DNA from: Agrobacterium salinitolerans
Lineage (GTDB): Bacteria > Pseudomonadota > Alphaproteobacteria > Rhizobiales > Rhizobiaceae
Assembly: GCF_002008225.1 (NCBI RefSeq)
Contig: NZ_MRDH01000037.1
Location: 124,001-188,000 of the forward strand
Length of the DNA: 64,000 nt
Direction: 5' to 3'
How positions within the stretch are numbered: position 1 is the first letter of the stretch; each line of letters begins with the position of its first letter. Made by a program: the position numbers and the translations under genes. Positions 1-8,713 of the stretch are shown one piece after another. The notes under the pieces were generated by a model. That model did not search any database. It was not told the DNA's origin and saw only the letters and a program-made list of their open reading frames with translations.

Positions 1-274
1 GATATTTCGCGAGATAGGCTGCATAGGTTTCCGGGTCGGCTTTCGCCAGGTCGTCGCGCCAGCCAACGACGTGCTGGAAAGGATTTTCCTTGTCGAGCGC
101 AGCCAGGAAATAGATCTGACGGCCTTCGCCGAGGATCACATGCGAAACGGGCACATTGACTTCGACATCGCGGCCCGTCACATCCTTGACGGTGACCTTT
201 TCGGCGAAAGCCGGCCATGCGGCGGATACGAGAAGGCCAAGGGCAAGTGCCGCGGATTTGGCTGAAATGCGCAT
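1..274 (-). CDS. iron-siderophore/heme-type ABC transporter periplasmic binding protein (partial)
   Basis: Only the first 91 codons are in the window; the gene runs off the left edge. The translation starts MRISAKSAALALGLLVSAAW, a clear Sec signal peptide with likely cleavage after AFA near residue 24. It continues with VTVKDVTGRDVEVNVPVSHV and GEGRQIY, the N-terminal lobe pattern of FecB/BtuF-like class III binding proteins. The ATG at 274 is preceded by GGAGAG at good spacing. Its promoter contains a TGA-N9-TCA box typical of rhizobial RirA-controlled iron genes, so a role in ferric-siderophore or heme uptake is inferred. The ligand cannot be named. Confidence 0.75.
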   Translation of the reverse strand, partial: MRISAKSAALALGLLVSAAWPAFAEKVTVKDVTGRDVEVNVPVSHVILGEGRQIYFLAALDKENPFQHVVGWRDDLAKADPETYAAYLAKY

Positions 275-308
275 CGGATATTGCTCTCCAGTGTTGACTG
301 GCGCGGCT

Positions 309-335
309 GTATTATTTTCTGACTGTACTAGTCAA
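309..335 (-). promoter_or_regulatory. promoter of the iron-uptake binding-protein gene
   Basis: Read on the minus strand, a TTGACT -35 hexamer (335-330) and a TAATAC -10 hexamer (314-309) are separated by 15 bp, a little short. They lie about 35 bp upstream of the start codon at 274. The RirA-type palindrome covers the -35 region and the start of the spacer. Confidence 0.5.
320..334. promoter_or_regulatory. RirA iron-responsive operator (IRO) candidate, TGA-N9-TCA
   Basis: The 15-mer TGACTGTACTAGTCA is an almost complete palindrome and fits the TGA-N9-TCA iron-responsive operator described for RirA in Rhizobium. It overlaps the -35 region of the promoter reading left into the periplasmic binding protein and lies 54 bp upstream of the divergent methyltransferase. 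Repression when iron is replete is the inferred role, for the left gene and possibly both. Confidence 0.65.
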
Positions 336-387
336 CATTTATGTTTTAGAGCCATTCTTAACTGACCGGTATATGAGTTTAAGGCCG

Positions 388-1212
388 ATGATCGATACTA
401 CCCAATATGGCAAGAACGACAGTCTGAGAGACGAAATCAAATCCTATTGGTCCGGCCGCGCCGCGACTTTCGACCTTTCCCCCGGACATGAAATTTTCTC
501 CCAAGACGAGCGCGAGGCCTGGCACGCGCTTATCTTGAAACATCTCGGCCACGGAGAAGGCCGCAAGGCGCTCGATCTTGCCAGCGGCACCGGCGTCATC
601 TCGCACCTGATGGACGATCTCGGTTTTCAGGTCACCGGTATGGACTGGTCGGAGACGATGCTGGGGCTTGCCCGGGAAAAGGCAAAAAGCCGTGGGCGCA
701 GCATCCGCTTTTTTGTCGGCGATGCCGAAAATACGATGGAGCCGGATGAAAGCGCCGACGTCATCATCACCCGCCATCTGGTCTGGACGCTGGTGGACCC
801 GCAGGCAAGCTTTGCCGAATGGTTCCGTGTTCTGAAACCCGGCGGGCGGCTTCTGATCGTCGACGGCGATTTCGTGAATACCGGCTGGCGCGAAAAGCTG
901 GTGAAGAAACTGGCCACCGGCCTGGAGAGCATCGGCCTCGTCAAACCGGACCAGCCGCACAAGCCGGCGGACCCGGAAAATACCTTCAACAGCATTCTTT
1001 CCCGCGTTTATTTTTCGAAGGGCGCAAGGGCCGGCGATGTCGCGGCGCTGTTGCGTGCGGCTGGCTTCGAACCTGTTGCAATCGATCAGGAGCTTCAAGC
1101 CATTCACCGCGCCCAGGCGAAAAACTTCAGCCTGCTGAAAGGCATTCTGCGCGGGCTGCAGCACCGTTATGCGGTCTGCGCGGTGAAGCCGGGTGTTTCC
1201 GTAAAGGGGTGA
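388..1212 (+). CDS. class I SAM-dependent methyltransferase
   Basis: A 274-residue cytosolic methyltransferase of the Methyltransf_11/25 type. SAM motif I (LDLASGTGV) lies near residue 63-71, an acidic loop (GMDWSETML) near 84, and post-motif (VLKPGGRLLIVDGDF) near 155. The substrate is unknown. The start is uncertain: ATG 388 has AAGG just upstream (spacing 3, short). An in-frame ATG at 373 would add five residues but has no visible ribosome site. The gene diverges from an iron-uptake gene across a RirA-like box, which hints at a siderophore- or metal-linked role, but this is inference from position only. Confidence 0.8.
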   Translation: MIDTTQYGKNDSLRDEIKSYWSGRAATFDLSPGHEIFSQDEREAWHALILKHLGHGEGRKALDLASGTGVISHLMDDLGFQVTGMDWSETMLGLAREKAKSRGRSIRFFVGDAENTMEPDESADVIITRHLVWTLVDPQASFAEWFRVLKPGGRLLIVDGDFVNTGWREKLVKKLATGLESIGLVKPDQPHKPADPENTFNSILSRVYFSKGARAGDVAALLRAAGFEPVAIDQELQAIHRAQAKNFSLLKGILRGLQHRYAVCAVKPGVSVKG

Positions 1213-1224
1213 GGCGGTATCCCT

Positions 1225-1704
1225 TTATTTTTCCGCCTGCTCGAAGAGGTCCTCGAACCTTGGCTTTGCCCGGACGGGCACGTCCACAGTCCGGTAGCTC
1301 TGCGGCAGGGTGGCCTCGCCGACCTTGATCAGCATGACCATGCCCATGCCATAATGCGGCGAGCATTTGATGCCGTAAAAGCCCGGTTTTTCAAAGCCGG
1401 TCTCAAATTCGTCATTGATCCGGCTCTTGAAACCCTCGACACCTTCTGGAACCATGCCGTCAATGGTCGCGGCATTGTGGCTCTTGTGGGTCGGCACGAA
1501 GCGCACGCGGTCACCGGGGGCGATCTCGAGAAAATCGGGCTCGAACACCATCGGGCCTTTTTCGCCCCTGTTCATCATCTTCACCTCGAAGGTCTCGGCC
1601 AAAGCGTGAAGGGGAAACCCTGCGGCCGAAACGGCGATTGCGGCAGCGGCACAAAACCGTCTGGCCTTTGCAGCAGAGCTTGCGAACGTAATGACTGTCA
1701 TCAT
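1225..1704 (-). CDS. pseudoazurin (type 1 blue copper protein)
   Basis: A 159-residue periplasmic cupredoxin with a signal peptide ending near ALA-ETFEV at residue 36. The four copper ligands are visible as His76 (KSHNA), Cys114, His117 and Met122 (KCSPHYGMGM). Their spacing matches the His40/Cys78/His81/Met86 pattern of pseudoazurins. The family shuttles single electrons, classically to nitrite or nitrous-oxide reductase. No denitrification gene is nearby. Instead this is the last gene of a cobalamin-riboswitch operon, and its ATG overlaps the stop of the ABC ATPase (ATGA at 1701-1704), so translation is coupled. Its electron partner here is unknown. Confidence 0.93.
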   Translation of the reverse strand: MMTVITFASSAAKARRFCAAAAIAVSAAGFPLHALAETFEVKMMNRGEKGPMVFEPDFLEIAPGDRVRFVPTHKSHNAATIDGMVPEGVEGFKSRINDEFETGFEKPGFYGIKCSPHYGMGMVMLIKVGEATLPQSYRTVDVPVRAKPRFEDLFEQAEK

Positions 1705-2501
1705 CGTGCCAATACTTTCCTTGCATGCTCGGCCCGCCCATGGGCCGGCAAAAAACGAATATGGGAAAAGCCCCCCTCATCCGTGGTGACCACGCACTCC
1801 ACCCCGAAGACGGCGGCTATTGTCGCCGGTGTCAGCACCTCGCGCGGCGGACCGACCGCGATCATCTCGCCCCGGTGCATGATGGCGACGCGGTCACAGA
1901 ACATGGCGGCGTGATTGAGGTCGTGCAGCGCCGCTACAACGGTCAGGCCTTGTCGGCGCACCAGATCGAGCAGGCCGATCTGGTGACCTATGTCGAGATG
2001 GTTGGTCGGCTCGTCCAGAAGCAGGACATGCGGCTCCTGCGTCAACGCGCGGGCGATATGCAGGCGCTGCCGTTCGCCGCCGGAAAGATGGTGCCAGCTG
2101 CGCTCCGCCTTATCAGCCATATCCACATTGGCGAGTGCTGCGTCAACGATGGCGTCATCCTGCTGCGACCAGGCGGAAAGCGGCCCGAGGTAGGGCGTGC
2201 GTCCAAGCTCCACGGCCTGTCGTGCGGTGATGCGTTCGGTGGTTTCAGCCTGCTGCTCAACGAAGGCGAGCCGGCGGGCAAGGTCTCGCCGTCCCAGCGA
2301 GGCAAGCGGTTCATCTCCGAGCGTAACGTGACCCCGGCGCGGCTTGCGAATGCCTGCCAGCATGGAGAGCAGCGTGCTTTTGCCGGAACCGTTCGGTCCG
2401 ATGACACCGAGAAACTCACCGGAACCGACATCGAGTGAAACGCCGCGCAAGATGTCTATATTGCCGGCGTGGAAATGCAGGTCGTGGGCGGACAGTTTCA
2501 T
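1701..2501 (-). CDS. ABC transporter ATP-binding protein, BtuD/FecE type
   Basis: A 266-residue ATPase with Walker A GPNGSGKST at 35-43, signature LSGGERQ near 139, Walker B VLLLDEPTNH near 160 and an H-loop His (ALHDLNHA). It powers the FecCD-type permease encoded just upstream; the start overlaps that gene's stop (ATGA at 2498-2501). A longer in-frame reading exists upstream, but it lies inside the permease gene and has no family similarity. The operon sits behind a cobalamin riboswitch, so vitamin B12 or a corrinoid/cobalt compound is the likely cargo. By sequence alone a siderophore cargo would be equally possible. Confidence 0.9.
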   Translation of the reverse strand: MKLSAHDLHFHAGNIDILRGVSLDVGSGEFLGVIGPNGSGKSTLLSMLAGIRKPRRGHVTLGDEPLASLGRRDLARRLAFVEQQAETTERITARQAVELGRTPYLGPLSAWSQQDDAIVDAALANVDMADKAERSWHHLSGGERQRLHIARALTQEPHVLLLDEPTNHLDIGHQIGLLDLVRRQGLTVVAALHDLNHAAMFCDRVAIMHRGEMIAVGPPREVLTPATIAAVFGVECVVTTDEGGFSHIRFLPAHGRAEHARKVLAR

Positions 2502-3526
2502 GAACGCCCCCTCTTCTGCCCGAGGATGAAGGCAAAGGCGGGCGCGCCGACGAGCGCGGTGATGACGCCGATGGGCAGCACCTGGCCCGGAATGACGATG
2601 CGAGAGAGAATATCCGCGACGATCATGAAAACCGCGCCGGTCAGCGCCGTCACCGGCAGCAAGATACCATGGCGAACGCCGACGAAGATGCGCGCAGCAT
2701 GCGGAATGACGAGGCCCACGAAGCCGATGGAGCCGACCAGCGACACCATCGCAGCCGTCATGATCGCCGAAACCGAGATCAGCACGGTATAGACCCAGCG
2801 CACCGGAATACCGAGCGAGGCTGCGGCCTGACCGCCGAATGCGAAGGCATCGAGCGCCCGCGCGTACCAGAGACAAACGATAAGGCCCGCAAGGCTGACC
2901 GGTAGCGCCAGCCAGACATCCGGCCAGCGCACGCCGGAAAGATTGCCGAGCAGCCAGAACATGATACCGCGCGCCTGTTCAGCATTGGCGGATTTGGTGA
3001 CGATGAAGGAGGTCATGGCGTTGAACAGTTGCGAACCGGCAACGCCCGCCAGAATGATGGCGCTGTTGCCATGCCCCGCCCGCACGGCCAGAAGGCTGAC
3101 CAGCGAAAAAGCGACAAAAGCGCCGATGAGCGCGCCCGCCGGCATCGTCAGAAAGCCCGCGCCGAAGCCCAGAAGTGCCACGGCGACGGCACCGGTGGAG
3201 GCCCCAGCGGAGATGCCGAGAATATAGGGATCGGCAAGCGGATTGCGTAAAAGAGATTGCAGCACTGCTCCGGCGAGCGCCAGCGACGCCCCGCAGCAAG
3301 CGGCAACAACGGCGCGGCTGAGGCGGTAACTCCAGACGATGCCTTCATCCAGCGGTTCAAGCGGATAACCCGCATGGAAAACGCGGTTGGCAATCGTCTT
3401 TGCTACAACATCCAAAGGGATGGCAGTCTCGCCGATGGCCGCCCCGGCCATCAGCGCGACGAGCAGCAGGGCGAGCGCGGCAAATGCCAGCCCCGCCCTA
3501 CCAAGATGGGTGGTGAAACGGTTCAC
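2498..3526 (-). CDS. FecCD/BtuC-family ABC transporter permease
   Basis: A 342-residue inner-membrane permease with about ten hydrophobic segments. Family marks include SYRLSRAVVA, the NPLADPYILG loop near 100-115 and GSIGFVGLVIPHAAR near 270, which contacts the ATPase. It starts at GTG 3526, whose last bases form the stop of the upstream binding-protein gene (GTGA), so the pair is translationally coupled. Together with the neighbouring binding protein and ATPase it makes a complete importer under a B12 riboswitch. I read it as BtuC-like, cargo inferred. Confidence 0.9.
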   Translation of the reverse strand: MNRFTTHLGRAGLAFAALALLLVALMAGAAIGETAIPLDVVAKTIANRVFHAGYPLEPLDEGIVWSYRLSRAVVAACCGASLALAGAVLQSLLRNPLADPYILGISAGASTGAVAVALLGFGAGFLTMPAGALIGAFVAFSLVSLLAVRAGHGNSAIILAGVAGSQLFNAMTSFIVTKSANAEQARGIMFWLLGNLSGVRWPDVWLALPVSLAGLIVCLWYARALDAFAFGGQAAASLGIPVRWVYTVLISVSAIMTAAMVSLVGSIGFVGLVIPHAARIFVGVRHGILLPVTALTGAVFMIVADILSRIVIPGQVLPIGVITALVGAPAFAFILGQKRGRS

Positions 3527-4554
3527 TTGGCGAGGCCAGCGGCCGAAATCGCCTCGGCCAGCGTTTCAATACCTTCGATGGTTCGAATGGTCGGGTTCAT
3601 CGCCTGTGCATCCATCTCGAACACATGACCTTCCTTGACGGCGGGCATGATGCTGGCCACGGGATCGGTGGCGAGGAACTTCAACTTGACGGCGATGTCG
3701 TCGGCGGGGAAACGGCGGCGATCCATCTTGCCGGCGACGATGATGGACGGATTGGCCTTGGCGATGGTTTCCCAGCCGACGGTCGGCCATTCTTCATCGC
3801 TTTCGATGACGTTCTTTAACCCCAGCGCGGACATGATGTAGCCGGGAGCGCCATTGCGACCTGCGACATAGGGATCGATATCCAGCTCGGCGCTCGAGAA
3901 CCAGAAGACGGCGGAAAGCTTGCCATTGGCTGAGGCGATCTTGGCACGGGCGGCTTCTTCACGCTTCTTCAGGTCGGCAACGACCTCTTCACCGCGGTCC
4001 TGCACGTCGAAGATTTTGGCGAGGTCGCGGACTTCCTGATAGATCAACTCCATGGTGAAGCCGGTGTTGCGTACACCATCACCACCGCCGGAATTGTCCT
4101 TGCCGACGCAATCGGCAGGCGAGGTATAGACGGGAATACCGAGTTCGGCGAATTGCGCCGGCGTTCCGACAACACCCTCGGGACCGATCTGCCACTGGAA
4201 CTGCGTCGTGACAAGGTCCGGCTTCTTGCCGACGACCGCCTCGAAGCTCGGATCATTATCGGCCAGTCGCTCGACCTTGGCATTGGCCTCCTCGTAGCCC
4301 TTCAGAACCGGACCGATCCACAGCGCCGTGCCGACGACCTTGTCCGCAACGCCAAGCAGGTAAAGAACCTCTGTCGTGCTCTGGCCAACGGAAACGGTGC
4401 GGGTGGGCGCCTGCTTGAAGGTGATCTCCTGACCGCAGCTGTTGATTGTCAGGGGATAGGTGGTTTCGGCGGCATTGGCGCCGACCACAGGCAAAACCGA
4501 AAGCACGGTTGCCAGAAAGCCGGCGTGAACCGGCAGGCGTCTAGAATGAAACAT
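3523..4554 (-). CDS. ABC transporter periplasmic binding protein, BtuF/FecB type (cobalamin-riboswitch operon)
   Basis: A 343-residue exported binding protein. The signal peptide covers residues 1-28 (cleavage after GANA). The mature part begins TTYPLTINSCGQEITF, the usual entry of class III binding proteins, with a two-lobe body and a long linking helix. ATG 4554 has GGAG 6 nt upstream. It is the first gene after the cobalamin riboswitch, so synthesis should fall when adenosyl- or methylcobalamin is abundant. This makes corrinoid scavenging the best guess. It is longer than E. coli BtuF and could equally bind a siderophore-like or cobalt complex. Confidence 0.85.
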   Translation of the reverse strand: MFHSRRLPVHAGFLATVLSVLPVVGANAAETTYPLTINSCGQEITFKQAPTRTVSVGQSTTEVLYLLGVADKVVGTALWIGPVLKGYEEANAKVERLADNDPSFEAVVGKKPDLVTTQFQWQIGPEGVVGTPAQFAELGIPVYTSPADCVGKDNSGGGDGVRNTGFTMELIYQEVRDLAKIFDVQDRGEEVVADLKKREEAARAKIASANGKLSAVFWFSSAELDIDPYVAGRNGAPGYIMSALGLKNVIESDEEWPTVGWETIAKANPSIIVAGKMDRRRFPADDIAVKLKFLATDPVASIMPAVKEGHVFEMDAQAMNPTIRTIEGIETLAEAISAAGLAK

Positions 4555-4726
4555 GTGTTCTCCAGTCGAAAGTAAAACTTATTCCAGAGCAGCAGGCGTC
4601 AGAACGCGCAGCAACAGCGGGACGTCTTGTACGGAGAACGGTAATAGGACGCAAACGAAATGTTATGAAATAACATTACAAAATCCTCCTCCGGGCTTCC
4701 CCGCCCGTAACGATGGTTCATATTTT

Positions 4727-4932
4727 GACGGCAGGTCTCCTGGCTCACGGATTTGCGTCTCTCATCTGCCTTCCCGTATTCCGAAAAATACAGTGGCATG
4801 ACGCCTTGAAGCGTCACGGGGATGAACGACAATCCGCTTACAGTTGCGGGGGCAGCCACGGCATTGGGCGAAAAAGATCGCCCGCACCATGTTCCCTATT
4901 AATCCCTTCGCCTTTCGGCTGCAGGAACCGTC
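4727..4932 (-). ncRNA. cobalamin (B12) riboswitch
   Basis: Read on the minus strand, the leader contains the diagnostic boxes of the cobalamin aptamer: CCCCGCAACTGTA (within 4839-4857), GCCACTG (4797-4791) and AGCCAGGAGACCTGCC (4745-4730). The closing P1 stem pairs GACGG (4932-4928) with CCGTC (4731-4727). About 170 nt separate it from the first start codon at 4554. A small CGGGC/GCCCG hairpin follows the aptamer, which could act as part of the expression platform. B12 binding is expected to switch off the downstream transporter-pseudoazurin operon. Confidence 0.95.
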
Positions 4933-4939
4933 GCTTTCT

Positions 4940-4968
4940 CACATAAGGGGCAAGAAGCGGGGCGTCAA
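4940..4968 (-). promoter_or_regulatory. promoter of the B12-riboswitch operon
   Basis: On the minus strand TTGACG (4968-4963) and TATGTG (4945-4940) are separated by exactly 17 bp. Initiation just downstream would place the RNA 5' end at the riboswitch P1 stem. The promoter lies immediately before the end of the GNAT gene, in the gap 4979-4933. Confidence 0.6.
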
Positions 4969-4986
4969 TTGCGATAGTGCCGCACC

Positions 4987-5865
4987 TCAGCACAAAGACG
5001 GGCCTGCCAGGGCGAAAATCATTGCGGAACCGCAGCCTGCCGGTTGCGGCGCGCCTTTCGACATGGTGGTGAGCGTTTCGATCACCACCAGCCCGGATTG
5101 CGCCAGGAAGTCGGTCAGAAGACCGCTGTCACGAACGGCATCAAGACGGACAAGCTGACCGCCCAAATCGGAAAAATGCCGCCTGACCAGCGCGATGGCC
5201 GCCGTTTCGTCGCCCGCAACGACCGGGCCGACAATATGGCCCCGCCCCGCTGCGCGTCGCAATGCAAATGCCTCAAGACGATCCGCCTCAAACAGGCCAT
5301 AACCTTCGTCTTCCCGCAGGAGACGCTGCAGGACGCGCCGGCGCGAGACACCGAAAGCCGTCTCATCCAGATCCGCAACAGCGGACAAATGGTCCTCCGA
5401 AAGTGGCTCGATCCTCTGTTTTCTTCCAAGCGCCGGCATCTCGGCAAGGCAGCGCGCCTTGCCCCGAAGGAGATGTACTTTTTCCGTCTCTCCGGCAAAA
5501 CCCAGCCCGGCAAACAACCGCCTCGACTCGTCCGTGGCGTTGAGCCTCAGGGATATGGCAGGGAATTTCGCCAGAAGCAGCCGCACCAGCCATGGTGCCA
5601 CGCCCTGCCCCTGAAGGCGCGGCGAAACGATGACCATGCCGAGCGTCGCAAAACCCTCATCATAGCGAAACAGCATCGCAGTTGCGAAAACGCGGTCGAT
5701 TTCGTCAAGCGCGGCAAGACCGACGCCACATTGACGCAGGAAACACCATTCATTCGCGTGATATCGCCACCCGACAGCCATGGAGAGGGCGTGCAGATGA
5801 TCGGCCTCCACATCGGCGATATCCACGGTTCGCAACTCGAAACTATCGACCTTGAGCAGCTCCAT
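4987..5865 (-). CDS. two-domain GNAT-family N-acetyltransferase
   Basis: A 292-residue protein with an N-terminal GNAT fold: VSPRLQGQGVAPWLV near residue 83-97 is acetyl-CoA motif A, followed by LNATDESRRLFAGLGF. The C-terminal half resembles Acetyltransf_18/DUF1248 (GHIVGPVVAGDETAAIALVR). It is a paralogue of the gene at 15080-15916, with the same two-domain layout and matching blocks (VGWRYHANEW / AGWPHRKEDW near the N-terminus, IVGPVVA / VIGPVVA in the second domain). It diverges from argE. The acyl acceptor is unknown; with a deacetylase next door, an amino or amine group is plausible. The nearest good SD (GGAGG) is 17 nt from the ATG, so the start is less secure. Confidence 0.85.
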   Translation of the reverse strand: MELLKVDSFELRTVDIADVEADHLHALSMAVGWRYHANEWCFLRQCGVGLAALDEIDRVFATAMLFRYDEGFATLGMVIVSPRLQGQGVAPWLVRLLLAKFPAISLRLNATDESRRLFAGLGFAGETEKVHLLRGKARCLAEMPALGRKQRIEPLSEDHLSAVADLDETAFGVSRRRVLQRLLREDEGYGLFEADRLEAFALRRAAGRGHIVGPVVAGDETAAIALVRRHFSDLGGQLVRLDAVRDSGLLTDFLAQSGLVVIETLTTMSKGAPQPAGCGSAMIFALAGPSLC

Positions 5866-5986
5866 GACAAACGGCTCTCATTTCCTCCGGCGCGGAACCT
5901 TGATCCCGGCAACCCAGCCCACGACATCCGAAGATAACCAGCCTTGCCGGCAGGAATTTTCCGAAAGCGCTGGAAGGACACAACAA

Positions 5987-6015
5987 TCTACTGAAATCAC
6001 CCCTATTTCAGCAGA
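5987..6015. promoter_or_regulatory. inverted repeat between GNAT gene and argE, candidate operator
   Basis: CTGAAAT (5991-5997) and ATTTCAG (6005-6011) form a perfect 7-bp inverted repeat with a 7-bp centre, extended by TCT/AGA on the outside with one mismatch. It lies 54-82 bp upstream of the argE start, in the divergent promoter region. A dimeric regulator site is inferred, the Lrp-type protein at 23571-24047 being one candidate. Confidence 0.45.
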
Positions 6016-6068
6016 TAAACGCCGCAGGCCGCTCTAAGCTTTTCGGCGTTGAAGCGACGGAGACAGCC

Positions 6069-8140
<2,072 letters not shown>

Positions 8141-8167
8141 CCCACACCGTTCCAGGAAAGGACACCC

Positions 8168-8524
8168 ATGCCGCTTCTCAAGACCATAGACACCAATCCC
8201 GCCTTCGAACCCAAGGCCTCCAAGGCCCTGCCTGAACGCCTCATCGCCGGCGATCCGGCCTTCAAGACCTGGGCGCTGGACGAAGCCCGCAACGGCACCG
8301 TCCACACCGGCATCTGGGAAGCCACCCAGGGCGAAACCCGATCCATCAAGGGCGAGACCTTCGAATTCTGCCATATTCTCGAAGGCGTCATCGAAATCAC
8401 ACCGGAGGGCGGCGCGCCGCTGCGTTACACGGCGGGCGACAGCTTCGTCATGAAGCCGGGTTTCGTCGGCGTGTGGAAGACCATCGAGACCGTGCGCAAG
8501 ATTTACGTCACCGTGAACGGATGA
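8168..8524 (+). CDS. small cupin-domain protein (Cupin_3/DUF861 type)
   Basis: A 118-residue single-domain beta-barrel protein. The two cupin blocks read GETFEFCHILEGVIEITPEGG and YTAGDSFVMKPGFVGVWKT, the EutQ/ureidoglycine-type pattern ending in WKT(I/V)E..RK(I/V)Y. The ATG follows AGGAAAGGACACCC. It is probably in one operon with argE and ghrA (28-bp gap). Members of this family are found in many catabolic operons, and few have a known reaction, so no function is assigned. Confidence 0.8.
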   Translation: MPLLKTIDTNPAFEPKASKALPERLIAGDPAFKTWALDEARNGTVHTGIWEATQGETRSIKGETFEFCHILEGVIEITPEGGAPLRYTAGDSFVMKPGFVGVWKTIETVRKIYVTVNG

Positions 8525-8576
8525 GCTGAGATCCTGCATTCCGGCATCGCCCGTGAGGGTTTGTGCCGGGAAAATA

Positions 8577-8615
8577 CCGGCGGACACACGCACCGAAGAT
8601 TGCGCTGTCCGCCGG
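8577..8615 (+). terminator. stem-loop after the argE-ghrA-cupin unit
   Basis: CCGGCGGACA (8577-8586) pairs perfectly with TGTCCGCCGG (8606-8615) over 10 bp, with a 19-nt loop. No long T-run follows, so it could be a weak terminator or an mRNA-stabilising hairpin before the next gene at 8714. Confidence 0.45.
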
Positions 8616-8713
8616 CGGCAAAACAGGATTTTCGTTCACCGCCCCCACCGCAGTCGGTCGATGCTGCTTGCCATCAGGGACTAGGTTTGAGGCATCTCCA
8701 CAGAGGGTTTCCC

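Noticed and set aside
4682-4712. CGGGC/GCCCG hairpin after the riboswitch as a rho-independent terminator
   Set aside because: The stem is only five pairs and is followed by AGGAGGATTTTG rather than a U-run, so it was mentioned only as a possible part of the expression platform.
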